Positions 46,153 through 56,732 of a DNA stretch of 64,000 nucleotides are shown here, in pieces; within the stretch, counting starts at the first letter, position 1, and every line of letters starts with the position of its first letter. The notes beneath the pieces are model-generated. The model worked only from the letters and a program-made list of their open reading frames with translations, made no database searches and was not told the origin of the DNA. Position numbers and translations under genes: made by a program. The stretch comes from Neurospora tetraspora (taxonomy: Eukaryota > Ascomycota > Sordariomycetes > Sordariales > Sordariaceae): NCBI RefSeq assembly GCF_033439725.1, contig NW_026944388.1, positions 930,001 to 994,000 on the forward strand. Reading direction: 5' to 3'.

Positions 46153-47801
46153 ATGTCTTCCATCACTCAGGGTTCATACCCTCCTGTTCTCCAAGATGCC
46201 GAAAGGGAAAGACTTGTGCAAGTCGTCAAGGACTGGACTGTAGCCCACGGCCTTACTGTTCGCCCACCACCTGCCATCGCCGGTAACGACGCCGAGGGCA
46301 TTCTCGCCACGAGTGCCCCTGTTACCCTCTTTCCCAGCCCTTTCCCCAAGAGCTGTTTCGAGGAGGCAAAGGCTATTCAGACTACATATAACGAGCTATA
46401 TGCTCTTATCAGCCAGGATGAGGAGTTCCTTACGGAGATGGTCAAGGAGTATGTCTCATCGGCACTAGAGGTTATTCATTTCACTAACAAGCCTTAAGGG
46501 TTGCTGGCGGCGATGAGTTCATTGCCAACTTATGGAACGTCCACCTCCGTGTGAAGAAGGAGGGCTATGTCCAAGTAAGCAACTACAACATCAGCTGTTG
46601 AATCAATATCATGCTAATCACCCATCACCAACAGAATCTCGCCCTAGGCCTCTTCCGCTCCGACTACATGGTTCACCAAGACGACGCCTCCCTGCAAATC
46701 AAGCAAGTCGAATTCAACACCATCGCCTCCTCCTTCGGCGGCCTGTCCACTCAGACTTCACGCCTGCACAAGCACCTTGCCCAGCACGAGTACCCCCTCC
46801 TCTCCTCTTCCGCCTCCGCAACGAACCTCGACCTCCCATCCAACGACTCCGCCGCCGGTCTCGCCGCCGGTCTCCGCGCCGCCTTCGACGCCTACGGCCC
46901 TTCCACCCTCGGCCATCCCACATGCGTCCTCTTCCTCACCCAGTCCGGCGAGCGCAACGTCTTTGACCAGCGCCATCTCGAATACGCCCTCTCCTCTTCG
47001 GGTTCCGTCCCCGTCTTCCGCCTCCCCTTCTCCGAAATCCTCACCCACACCACCATCGCCTCCACCCCCACCCGCCAACTCCTCTACACCCTCCCCAGCA
47101 ACCCCTCCCTCGTCTTCGAGGTAGCCGTCGTCTACCTCCGCGCCGGCTACGGGCCCGGTGACTACCCTACCCAAGAAGCGTGGGAAGCGCGCTACCAAAT
47201 CGAGCGGTCCAACGCCGTCTGCTGCCCTACGGTGCTTACCCAGCTGGCGGGGATGAAGAAGGTCCAACAAGTCCTCGCCACCCCCGAGGAGTCCAACACC
47301 AACTCGGTTCCTTCCGCGCTGGCAAAATTCATGTCTCCTGAATCTGAAAAGACCCACCGCCTCCTCAAAACCTTCACAAACATCTACCCCCTCGATACCT
47401 CCCCCTCCGGTCTGCACGCCCGCTCCCTCGCCACTTCCCCCACTCAATGCCAGAAATACGTGATGAAGCCTCAACGCGAGGGCGGAGGCAACAATTTCTA
47501 CCGGTCGGCGATCCCGGAGCAACTTAAGACGATTCCGGAGGAACACTGGAACTCGTTCATTCTCATGGAGATCATCGAGCCGCCTGCGCTGGCCAACAGT
47601 ATTTTGAGAAGTGGGAAGGTGGAGCAAGGGGGTGTGATTTGCGAGTTGGGCGTTTATGGTACTTGTTTGTGGGATCAGCGGAATGGGGAGGTCAAGTTCA
47701 ATGAGGAAGCGGGTTACTTGTTGAGGACGAAGGGGGATAAGAGTGAGGAGGGAGGCGTGGCGGCGGGGTATGGGTGTATGGATAGTGTTGCTCTTGTTTA
47801 G
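46153..47801 (+). CDS. Glutathione synthetase (eukaryotic type)
   Basis: ATP-grasp enzyme that joins gamma-glutamylcysteine and glycine, the last step of glutathione synthesis, in the cytosol. Three exons, 46153-46448, 46499-46574 and 46635-47801 (512 aa), with junctions MVKE|VAGGDEF and GYVQ|NLALGLF and consensus donors GTATGT and GTAAGC. Family marks: RSDYMVH near the start of exon 3, QVEFNTIASSFGGL (substrate-binding region), YRAGY-type VVYLRAGYGPGDY, the glycine-rich ATP loop KPQREGGGNNFY and the C-terminal AAGYGCMDS substrate loop. Length is within the eukaryotic range. A GC-rich 380-codon minus-strand frame is a shadow. It converges on VPS45 with 302 bp between stop codons. Confidence 0.95.
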
Positions 47802-48103
47802 GTGTTGGGGGAGGATGTGAAGGTTCTTGGATTGATAACGGTGACAGATGGCGCTGGTGTATATGGGGATGGACATGGACGGCAAGAGGAGCCTTGACAA
47901 TGTCCGGTGTCTCCAAGCGCGTATATAGATGTAAATACCGCTAACCGTACCTGTATCTAGAGATATTTACCAACACCAACTATCCCCTTAAGGTCATGAT
48001 GCGACCATGTTCATTCTTTTTCCGCTAATTACCACGTCTTATCCTCGTCTCTTTGTCCTCCCTTCTCACCAATACCCCCCTTCTCCTACCCTCTCCCCCA
48101 AGT
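47802..48103. other. Convergent 3' spacer, glutathione synthetase and VPS45
   Basis: 302 bp shared by both 3' ends. Nothing else seen; 3' UTR overlap of the two transcripts is likely. Confidence 0.6.
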
Positions 48104-49935
48104 CTACCTCCTCCCCTGCGCCACCTGCTCCGGCCACCCCCCAACAGCATCCTCCACCTCCTCCAAGAAACTCTGCGCATTATGCACCGTCGTCCCACCC
48201 AACACCACCCTGACACCAGGCACACTCGCATTAATCTCCGCCACCATCTTCGCCTCCTCATACGTCGCGCCTCCAATAATAAACACAATAATATCCTGCG
48301 GCTTATCCCTCGTCGAGCCCCCGCCATCCACAAACGGATACTGCTGCTCCCTCAGCTTGCCCTTGACCAGGTTCTGCAGCGTCGTCTCCAGCAAGGGGGA
48401 GTGCTGCGTGTACACGTTCTCGACGCCCTTGAGCACCTTGAACCGGTTGCCGGCGCCGCCGAAGATGCCGCTACTTTCAAAAATGTCGGCGATGCCGCCC
48501 ACGCCGGAGCCGGAGCCGCCGGTGGTGGCGTGCAGGGAGGAGTGGTAGGCTAGGAGCTTGGCGACGCGGTCGGTGCGACGGGTGGGGACGCCGCCGGCGG
48601 CGGAGAGGAGGTCGACTAGCATGGGCAGTTGGCTTGAGGGCGATTTGGAGTAGCGGAGGGCGTATAGGGCGACGAGGATTACTTTGTTGTCCGGGGTTAC
48701 GGTGGGGGATTGGATTAGTCTTTGGATGTTCTGTGAGGTCGGGGATTAGTATACGGCTATGAGAGGATGGAAGGTTGGGTTGGGCTTACCTTGAGGTCGG
48801 CGGCATGGTTATCGTTGCAAGCTAAGCTCTGCTCAACCTCGCTAACTTCGAGTAGGCTCTGGGCCCCGACTCTCCTGCTTAGCTCGGAGACCAAGGTGAC
48901 GTGTTTGCTGACGTTTCCGGAGAGCTTCCTGAATTCGGGGTACTCCTCGATGAACCGCTTCATGTCGGAGATGGATTCGATGTTGGCGTTGTTCTGGGTC
49001 TTGGACTGGTACTGTGACACGTATTCCTTGATGTTGCCGCCTAGGTCACCGAAGTTGAGGTACATGTTCTTCTGGAAGAAGGGATCTTGGTCCTGTGAGA
49101 GGACAATCTCCTTCAGCTCAGCACGGATTTCGGGTACATCGCTGAGATCGACTCGCCCGTTGTGAATGCCAAGCAGGTGATGTACCATGGCCTGGTATGT
49201 CCATTGTGTGAGCAGTGGCGTAATGGGGTCCTCTCGCCTGTCCAGTATCAAGAGAATCGGTGGCGTGTCGACCTTGCGAAAGTCGAATAGCTGGTCCTCC
49301 TGGGTCATACAATATCGGACTTCGGATGCGAGCTTCTTAGCTAAAGGGCTGCTCTTTTGGTATCTGATCAGAGGCTTCTTCTTGAGAGATAACAGGATTG
49401 AGATAACGCCTTCGGTGCATCGTTGTAAGGAGTCGGTGTTCCAGGTATCGGGATTGCCGCTCCATATCCGATTCATAGGCAGAGACATGTTGAGTGAGAA
49501 CAAGTCGGTGTTGATAACGACGTAATCCATAAAGTACTCCTGCACCACCTTCACAACCTCGTGATCGTCGGCTTCTGCTAGCCGTTCAAGCGCCGACTTT
49601 TTGACAACGTTGCTGAAGTAAAGGTGGTACTCTCCGTACTTGGGGTCTCGTAGCTCATCGATCAACAGGCCGATGGTGTCGGGATGTGGCCTCACGAAGC
49701 AGAGACAGCGCATATGTCTCATCTTCTCCCGTTTAGGATTGTCCAACCGATCGGTAAGGTAGACTTCATGGTTGAGAAGGGTCGATACGGTGACGGCAGC
49801 TGAGATACAGGGAACGGTGTCCTTGTCCAGCAAGAGCATCTTCATCTTGGCCGACGGCGCAGCAGCAGTCCCGGCGTTTTCACCGACCGTCACCATCTTG
49901 GTCACATAACCGGATGCTGCCTGTATCAGATCCAT
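48104..49935 (-). CDS. vps45: VPS45, Sec1/Munc18-family protein
   Basis: SM protein that binds endosomal/TGN syntaxins (Tlg2/Pep12 type) and chaperones SNARE assembly for Golgi-to-endosome traffic. Two exons, 49935-48790 and 48730-48104 (590 aa), joined as AADLK|NIQRLIQ across a 59-bp intron. The Met of MDLIQAASGYV at 49935 fits known VPS45 N-termini better than the upstream in-frame Met at 49989. Sec1 features: KMLLLDKDT near the start, LYFSNVVKK, ILDRREDPITPLLTQWTYQAMVH (domain 3a region, typical VPS45), and the C-terminal DIIVFIIGGATYEE block followed by GTTVHNAQSFLEE. Paired divergently with MMM1. A second endolysosomal gene in the window after VPS18, but 43 kb away. Confidence 0.94.
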
Positions 49936-50571
49936 CTTGGGCGAGTAAGTGCTGTGATTCTGGGCTTCGGGTTTCGATTTATTATTCACAAAGCCTCTGC
50001 TGGTCCCGAACTCCTGAGCCCGCCAATGACTTTATGGGGCGCGGATAGATTTTCGAATTTGAGGCCGAAAATGCGAAGAGAATCAGTGAAAGAATTATTA
50101 AAAGTTAAAGATAAGATGGTGTTCAGTGGAAGCTTTGTTGTTTTGATGACGGGAAGGTCGAGCTGTTGTCAAGCTCAGGGTTGATGGAGGGGGGACTTGA
50201 TGAGGAGGCACGAGAGGGTTACATGTGCATGTCGCGGGACAAGGGTTCCTACTATGGTGATGTGGGTAAGTAAAACCCGTGGGCCAGGTCGCTGACGATC
50301 ACTGACCATATAGTGCACTATACATAGCCATGAAGCTTTGCTTGTAGTGGTCCGTGCCAGATACCTGACAAGGGGGTTTTACTTTGGCTCGCAACCGCAG
50401 TAGAGGTTGCGGCTGCAGTGCATCTTGCACAGCTAACCCTGGCCCGTGCGACGTCACCAAATGTGTCGATAAGATAAGGACCACCAAATGACGGAATGAA
50501 CCTTGCTGGTTTCTTTTTGGAGATGCAGACGCAGTCAAAGCAGCTCTCCGAACATCGAACGGCTAAGAAAC
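49936..50571. other. Divergent promoter, VPS45 and MMM1
   Basis: 636 bp between the two start codons. It has a GCCAATGA (CCAAT-type) at about 50023. No other element is identified with confidence. Confidence 0.5.
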
Positions 50572-51890
50572 ATGGCCGACATTTGCCCAGCAAGGTCGGA
50601 GCCTACGTGAGTCCAAATCGTCCAAAACAACCACCCCGCTGCGTAGCTAACTGACTGACCAACACGGCGTCTAACAGCCTGTCCTTCACGCAGGGTCTCA
50701 TCCTCGGCCAGCTGTCGGTGGTGCTCTTGCTCGCCGCCTTCATCAAGTTCTTTATCTTTGGTGACCCTCCCTCGCCCGAAGTCGTCGCCTCGATCCGCGC
50801 TACCGACCGAAGATCCCGAACGTTAGCACACAAGAAATCGATCCTCGGCCTACGAGAAACCAACGCGCTCCAGCTTGTGCAGAACCCAGCTCTAAACAAG
50901 AAGCATGTTCTGCGCCCTGGCCCTCCCACCTTGACGATCGGGTCTATTCTCAGCAAAACATATTACAAGGTCGACAGCCATCAGCCAGAAAGTCTCGACT
51001 GGTTCAACGTGCTTATCGCCCAAACCATCGCCCAATTCCGCAGTGACGCCCAACATGACGATGCGATCCTCTCCTCCCTGAGCAAGGCGCTCAACGGTAC
51101 TGCCCGGCCCGACTTCCTCGACGAGATCAAAGTTACAGAACTTAGCCTGGGCGAAGACTTCCCCATCTTTAGCAACTGCCGCATCATCCCGGTGGACGAA
51201 GATGGCCTTAGTTTCGGAACCGGCAAGGCCTTCGACGCCAATATGGCTACGAGAGAAGGCGCGCGTCTCCAAGCCAGAATGGACGTTGACCTTAGTGACA
51301 TGATCACTCTGGCGGTAGAGACAAAGTTGCTGCTCAACTATCCCAAAAGACTCAGCGCCGTTCTCCCTGTGGCCCTGGCTGTTTCGATTGTTAGGTTCAG
51401 CGGCACACTGTCCATATCGTTCATCCCCAGCAACCCGTCCAACAATGAGCCCGCCAAGATGATCTTTACTTTCCTCGATGACTATCGTCTGGACTTTTCT
51501 ATCCGCAGTCTCTTGGGGAGTCGTTCAAGGTTGCAGGATGTTCCCAAGATTGCACAGCTCGTCGAATCACGTCTCCATCGGTGGTTCGACGAGCGGTGTG
51601 TGGAGCCGAGGTTCCAGGAGATTGCTCTACCTAACATGTGGCCTCGCAAGAAGAATACCCGTGGCGGCGATGAGACCATCTCAGATGTGGAAAGGTCCAT
51701 GAGCAAGGCCAAGGGAGTCGATATCGCTAAAGACGTGAGAGAGGAGGCTCGGAAAGAGATTGAGGCTGAAGCGCATGGGGGAGCCGATAGAGTGCCAGAC
51801 TCGTTAAGATACAGGCATCGCCCGAGGGCAGAGGACGAGTTTCCCGGAGCCGGGTCGATGCCTGGTTCTATGCCCGGTTCTATGCCCTGA
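50572..51890 (+). CDS. mmm-1: MMM1, ERMES complex subunit
   Basis: ER membrane anchor of the ER-mitochondria encounter structure, needed for lipid transfer and mitochondrial shape. Two exons, 50572-50606 and 50678-51890 (415 aa), with [18 protein letters not shown] at the junction. The first exon is only 35 nt, so the 390-codon open frame beginning at 50718 misses the start. A short luminal N-terminus precedes one membrane segment ([20 protein letters not shown], residues ~18-38). The SMP lipid-binding domain follows, with its start near [11 protein letters not shown] and [20 protein letters not shown] and [16 protein letters not shown] in its core. The tail ends in GSMP repeats. Length and layout match fungal MMM1. 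Confidence 0.95.
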
Positions 51891-52856
51891 ATGAGCTTAC
51901 CATTCTGAGCTGGCTACGGGATACGAGATTGAAGAGCCAAGCACGTATGTAGTACTACTGTATCAGTACCACTTCATTTTAGTTGGTATAAAGATCAAAA
52001 TACCGTCGAACGAATGTCAACAGTGCCTACGTGGGCCATGGCACCATGAGTACCTCTACGGCCTACCATGTGAACATGGACAACCCTAACCCTGCCCCTG
52101 GAAAGGCTCTGAACTATTTGTAGGGAGTCTGGCACTGTCTGGGTGCATTCATCACAACAGCAACGTAGCTGTGTGAGGCAGCCGATATGGACAGAAGGCC
52201 TTTAGTTCCATGTCATTGAACAATATATCCCCATGGTAGACCACTTCATCAAGACCATGAGACCAAAACTAGGTGCCAAACATGGTGTTTTACACTGTCC
52301 AGATGACGGATATGGACCCCTGCCCGATTTCACGTGGCGGCAGGCTTGTCACAAGGAGGTGGGGTCCGTGCACGACTTTTGCGCCTAACATCCGGTGATG
52401 TCACAACAAATTGGTGGGCAGGTACCAGTTCGACTTTGAAGCAATCTTCAGACGAAAACAAAACTTGCGAAAATAGAATTTTGGAGTCATCTTTATACTT
52501 GTTTCGAGCTCTTATCATCCCTACGTTATATCTGAATTCTTCCCAAGTTTTGGCTCTTATACATAGCCGGTCTTCTGCATATTTGTTAACGGGTACTTCC
52601 TCGACCGGCCCAAGTCTCCATAAAATTCGCTACTGGACGCCAGTTCATCGTGTCTTCCCTGCACGCGATCTTGCAACCTGCAACCCAACCCGAAACTCGG
52701 ACGTGAGAAAGCCGACCTACATTCAACATTATCACCTCCGAGCGGCGTGCAATGGAGTAGCGCACAGGCAGAAGCAGAAGCGTCGAATTCTTGCATAATC
52801 TCCTGTTCTATTCACCCGCCTACCTACGCGCCATCTGAGCCATCAGACATTTCAAC
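51891..52856. other. Intergenic, MMM1 3' side and ALE1 promoter
   Basis: 966 bp, no gene. It contains AACCCTAACCCT at 52082-52093, a second telomere-like doublet in this window. A 154-codon frame (52334-52798) is domain-free and lies in the presumed leader of the downstream gene. Confidence 0.55.
52082..52093. promoter_or_regulatory. Telo-box-like AACCCTAACCCT
   Basis: Two telomere-type hexamers about 770 bp upstream of the acyltransferase start. Same motif as at 5896-5910. Function untested. Confidence 0.3.
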
Positions 52857-54936
52857 ATGATACCTTTTATACATACTCGTACGACCGCATTGCTCCTCGG
52901 ACGACGCCTTCGACTTGTCGCTAACATTCAATTCTTTGCCAGCCTTTGCCTACCTGGGCAGCAAGATCGGGGTCAGCCCGGATGAGCGTGAGCGGATTGT
53001 GTCCTTACAATATGGCTTCGATGGTTGCTAATCCTGACCTCCCAACAGTCAAGCTCATCTTTTCCTTCTTTTTGTCCTACCCGCTTGCTGGCCTGCTGAA
53101 GAGGGTACCGGATAGCCGTCCTCACCTCAAGAACTTCTTTTGCCTAAGGTGCGTAATTATACAAAACCAAGCCCTGACGAGTATATGTACCCAACAAAAA
53201 GAACCGCAGCTAACGTGTGTTCCCTCCCAGCATCGGCGTCTTTTACCTCGTCGGCCTCTTCGACCTGTGGGTTGGCCTCCGAACCGTCCTAATCTCCTCC
53301 ATTGGCGCATACTCGATCGCAAAGTTCCTCCGGGGCTCCCCTTATATGCCATGGATCGGCTTCGTCTTCCTCATGGGCCATATGAGCGTCAACCACATTA
53401 TGCGCCAGCGCCTCAATGACCCGAGCACGATCGATATCACAGGAGCGCAGATGGTGCTGGTCATGAAGCTTAGCGCTTTCTGCTGGAACGTGGCCGACGG
53501 TGTTCTTCCCGATGACCACCTCTCCGACTTCCAGAAGGACAGACGGCTCAAGGAGTTGCCGTCCCTGTTGGACTACTTTGGATATGTTTTCTTCTTCCCC
53601 AGTCTCATGATTGGACCCGCATTCGACTTCGCCGAATACCGCCGATGGCTCGACACCACCATGTTCGACGTTCCCAAGACTGTCGATCCTGCCAAGAAGC
53701 CTCCTACCAGACGTAAGCGCAAGATCCCTCGCAGCGGCACTCCGGCCATGATCAAGCTGGTCACCGGTTTCTCCTGGCTCATGCTCTTCATCTGGCTCTC
53801 TACCTGGTTCTCGCCCGAGTCACTCCTCGGAGACGGTTTCGTTAGCCACAACTTCATTGTCCGCCTGCTCTTCCTGCACATGGTCGGTATCACGGCGCGC
53901 GCCAAGTACTATGGTGTCTGGATGATGACGGAAGGCGCATGCATTCTCAGCGGCTTGGGTTACAACGGCGTGGATCCTACCACGGGCAAGGTGTCTTGGG
54001 ATAGGCTCCAGAACATCCGCCCGATGGGCATGGAGACGGCGCAAAACACCAAGGCGTACCTCGACAACTGGAACATCAACACCAGCAAGTGGCTGCGTAA
54101 CTACGTCTACCTGCGCGTCACTCCCCGTGGTAAGAAGCCTGGTTTTGGCGCCACTTTGGCTACATTCACCACCAGCGCTTTCTGGCATGGTTTTTATCCA
54201 GGCTACTACCTGTCTTTTGTCCTGGCGAGCTTCATCCAGGCTGCTGCGAAGAGTACGTCCCCCTTTCTTTCCCCCCTCTTTTTTCATGTTTAGGATACCG
54301 GACTAACCGCTTTGTCCAACAGACGTCCGCCGCCACGTCCGCCCCTTCTTCCTCGACCCCAAGACCCAAGCCCCCCTTCCCTCCAAGAAGTGGTACGATC
54401 TCGCCTCCTGGCTCGCCACCCAACTCACCTTTAACTTCGCCGTCTGCCCCTTCCTGCTCCTCGGCTTCCACGAATCCATCACCGCCTGGTCGCGCGTCTA
54501 CTTCTACGCCATCATCCACACCGCCGTGGCCCTGGCCTTCTTCTCCAGCCCTGGCAAGAAGTGGCTGCGCAAGACTCTGGAGAAGAGGAACGCCAAGGCG
54601 GGCGTTGTCACCTCTGCTTCTTCTGGTGGACGCGGCCGTGGCCGCAGCAGTGACGAGAAGACGAACAGCAGCGTCCAGAACGGTACCGCTCAGGGTGCCA
54701 TGGGAACGGCGGCTTTGCTTGGCGAGAACCTGAACCAGCCATCCAGCAGGGCGGATAGCACGGATAGCCAGTCGAGGAGCCCGATGCTGGGTATCAGTGG
54801 CGATCCCCAGGGGGAGCTGGATGAAGCGCTGGAGGAGTTTAAGAAGGAGATGGAGAGCAGGGTTGGTGGTGGCGCGTTTAGTGCGACGGGCCTAAGGGAT
54901 TCGTTGAGAGGGGAGGCTAGGGAGAGAGCCGTGTGA
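52857..54936 (+). CDS. ALE1-type MBOAT lysophospholipid acyltransferase
   Basis: ER multi-pass enzyme that re-acylates lysophospholipids (Lands cycle). Five exons, 52857-52878 (22 nt), 52943-52987 (45 nt), 53049-53148, 53231-54252, 54323-54936, give 600 aa. The small 5' exons read MIPFIHTPFAYLGSKIGVSPDELKLIF when split only by consensus introns, a good fungal ALE1 start that a single open frame cannot show. Several hydrophobic segments are visible (LIFSFFLSYPLAGLL, IGVFYLVGLFDLWVGL, VFFFPSLMIGPAF, IKLVTGFSWLMLFIWLS). MBOAT catalytic marks are the Asn in WNINTSKWLRNYVY and the His in TSAFWHGFYPGYY. A charged, Gly/Ser-rich cytosolic tail of about 110 residues ends the protein. Possible functional link with MMM1 upstream through ER phospholipids. 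Confidence 0.92.
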
Positions 54937-55499
54937 TCAAGATGGAGGGTAAGAAGTGGTATTTGTATGGAAAGGGGATGTTATAGGAGGTAGGATCTAG
55001 CGAGACATATCTCTTGGGAAGTGCTGTGAAGGAACGGTTGCGTATGGAGTCTGGGGCATAAGTGCGGGTGCAAACGAACGGGAGTGCTTGGCTACTAGTC
55101 TATCTTTTTGCACTGCATCGCGTTAGGAGTAAGAGGAAGCCTCTTTCTTTTGCTTACATCAATTATGTGTTTACCTAAAATTCCGGTACAAACATATTTC
55201 CATATCAATGGCAGATTCTGCCACCCATTTTCCTCATTTTGTCTCCGTGGTGAACAAAGTCCGCCAACAAACTCTATCCAACCAAGTGCTACTAACATTT
55301 ACGCAGTACCAACGAGTTACATAGTCCTAAAAGCTACGCAATGGACCATTGGGCTGGGAGGCTATTAATTGCCTTCAAACTAGGTTCTCTCTCATCCTCA
55401 TCCAGCTGTAATGTGCACTGCAATAAGCAACCACTTTTCTTCCTCCACTCTCCCTTGATAAGGGCGTCTTCCCCATCTGAAACATCATCCAATAAGAAA
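54937..55499. other. Spacer between acyltransferase gene and tRNA
   Basis: 563 bp holding the 3' UTR of the acyltransferase and the upstream flank of the tRNA. No other feature found. Confidence 0.5.
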
Positions 55500-55609
55500 G
55501 GCAAGATGGCCGAGCGGTCTAAGGCGCCACGTTAAGGTTAACCCTTAATCTGAGTTAAATCTCATATCCGTGGTCCGAAAGGGCGTGGGTTCGAATCCCA
55601 CTCTTGTCA
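55500..55609 (+). tRNA. tRNA-Leu (AAG) with 30-nt intron
   Basis: The acceptor stem GGCAAGA pairs with TCTTGTC (one G-U), with discriminator A at 55609. The D arm TGGCCGAGCGGTCTAAGGC is the leucine/serine type-II form and carries box A. Anticodon stem CCACG/CGTGG; loop TT-AAG-G with anticodon at 55534-55536. An intron of 30 nt follows base 37 (55538-55567). Short variable arm TCCGAAAGGGC, then T arm GTGGGTTCGAATCCCAC (box B). A T-run just downstream (55622-55630) can end Pol III transcription. All stems close perfectly or with one wobble. Confidence 0.93.
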
Positions 55610-56732
55610 TTATCTTTTTCCATTTTTTTTTGCTTGCTGTGACATCCTCGTGTGTGGAGCATCCTGTTGCTTGGGTTTCTTTCCTTGGTCTTTTTAAAAA
55701 TTTTTGCCTTCCTTTTTTGACTTTTTTTTTTCTCTGCTGATATTTGGGAGCGGAGATTGGAGTGTGATGGGCCAGGTTCTCACGGGTATCTGGATGATAG
55801 ACGTCGTTGTTCACGGGTTGAGTCCTGTTTGATTTTGAGTGTGAGTTCTAGCTATGTAAAATGTTTTAGGAGCCGGAATCTTTCTTCCATTGACTGGATA
55901 GAACCGTGTGAATTTACAGAAAGATTCACGTAACACATTAAACATGGCGGTAGGCGAAAGAAGTTCGCATCAAGTAGAGGTCCAAGGAGGTAATTTCCTT
56001 GCATTGAGGGTGGCGGTGATGGGGTAATCTACCCAACATCGGATATCCAACTCGTAACATACAATGTAACCAACAAACACCATGGGTATCTATCTCTTCT
56101 TCATCGCGCAACTTTTGCCTGCATAATCACATACACCACCTCCCTGCGCCTCGGCCTCCCGTCCACGTCCACTTTTGCCTACTCGCCCCTTGCCTCGTTA
56201 TCTAAAAGTCGAAAAAAGGTATTCAGAAACTTTGCGAAGCGCAAAAAAAAAAAAAACTCCGCCCCATCGTATGTAGCCCATATAGAAAAAGAAAGTTGAG
56301 AAAATGCCAATGATGGTATTGTGAGAGAGATCCGTCCGCGAGGAAAGAAGATTTCGTCATCAAATTGCTGAAAGGCGTGTGTGTGTGTGTGTGTGTGTGT
56401 GTCTTCATCGGCGTTCGAGATATCGAGAGAGAGATCTATAAGCTTTTTTGTTGACCGAGACGCGTGCGTTGGTGTAAAAGAGAGAATAAAACGTTGAAGA
56501 AACCGTTTCAGGCGTGCCACAAGATTATCGTCAATAGTTAATGATGATGATATGTCGTCGTATAATTCGTCAAAGATCTCCCGCCGACTCTGGAAAATGT
56601 GGTTTTCCCAAAATCAAAAAGATCGTGTCTATAGTGTATCGAGACGGAGAAAGAAGAAAGTTGTGAAAAATAAGAAGGGCGAGTACGGACGGACATGGAA
56701 ACAAATGATGATAGAGAGTTCTATCATCTGAT
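55610..56732. other. Spacer between tRNA and serine-rich gene
   Basis: Contains T-runs downstream of the tRNA and a (GT)13 microsatellite. It is otherwise the 3' flank of the serine-rich protein gene. No coding sequence supported. Confidence 0.5.
56377..56402. repeat. (GT)13 microsatellite
   Basis: 26 bp of perfect GT dinucleotides in the 3' flank of the serine-rich gene. Confidence 0.95.

Noticed and set aside
46758-47900. 380-codon minus-strand frame opposite glutathione synthetase
   Set aside because: GC-rich shadow of exon 3; Gly/Glu/Arg-rich low complexity.
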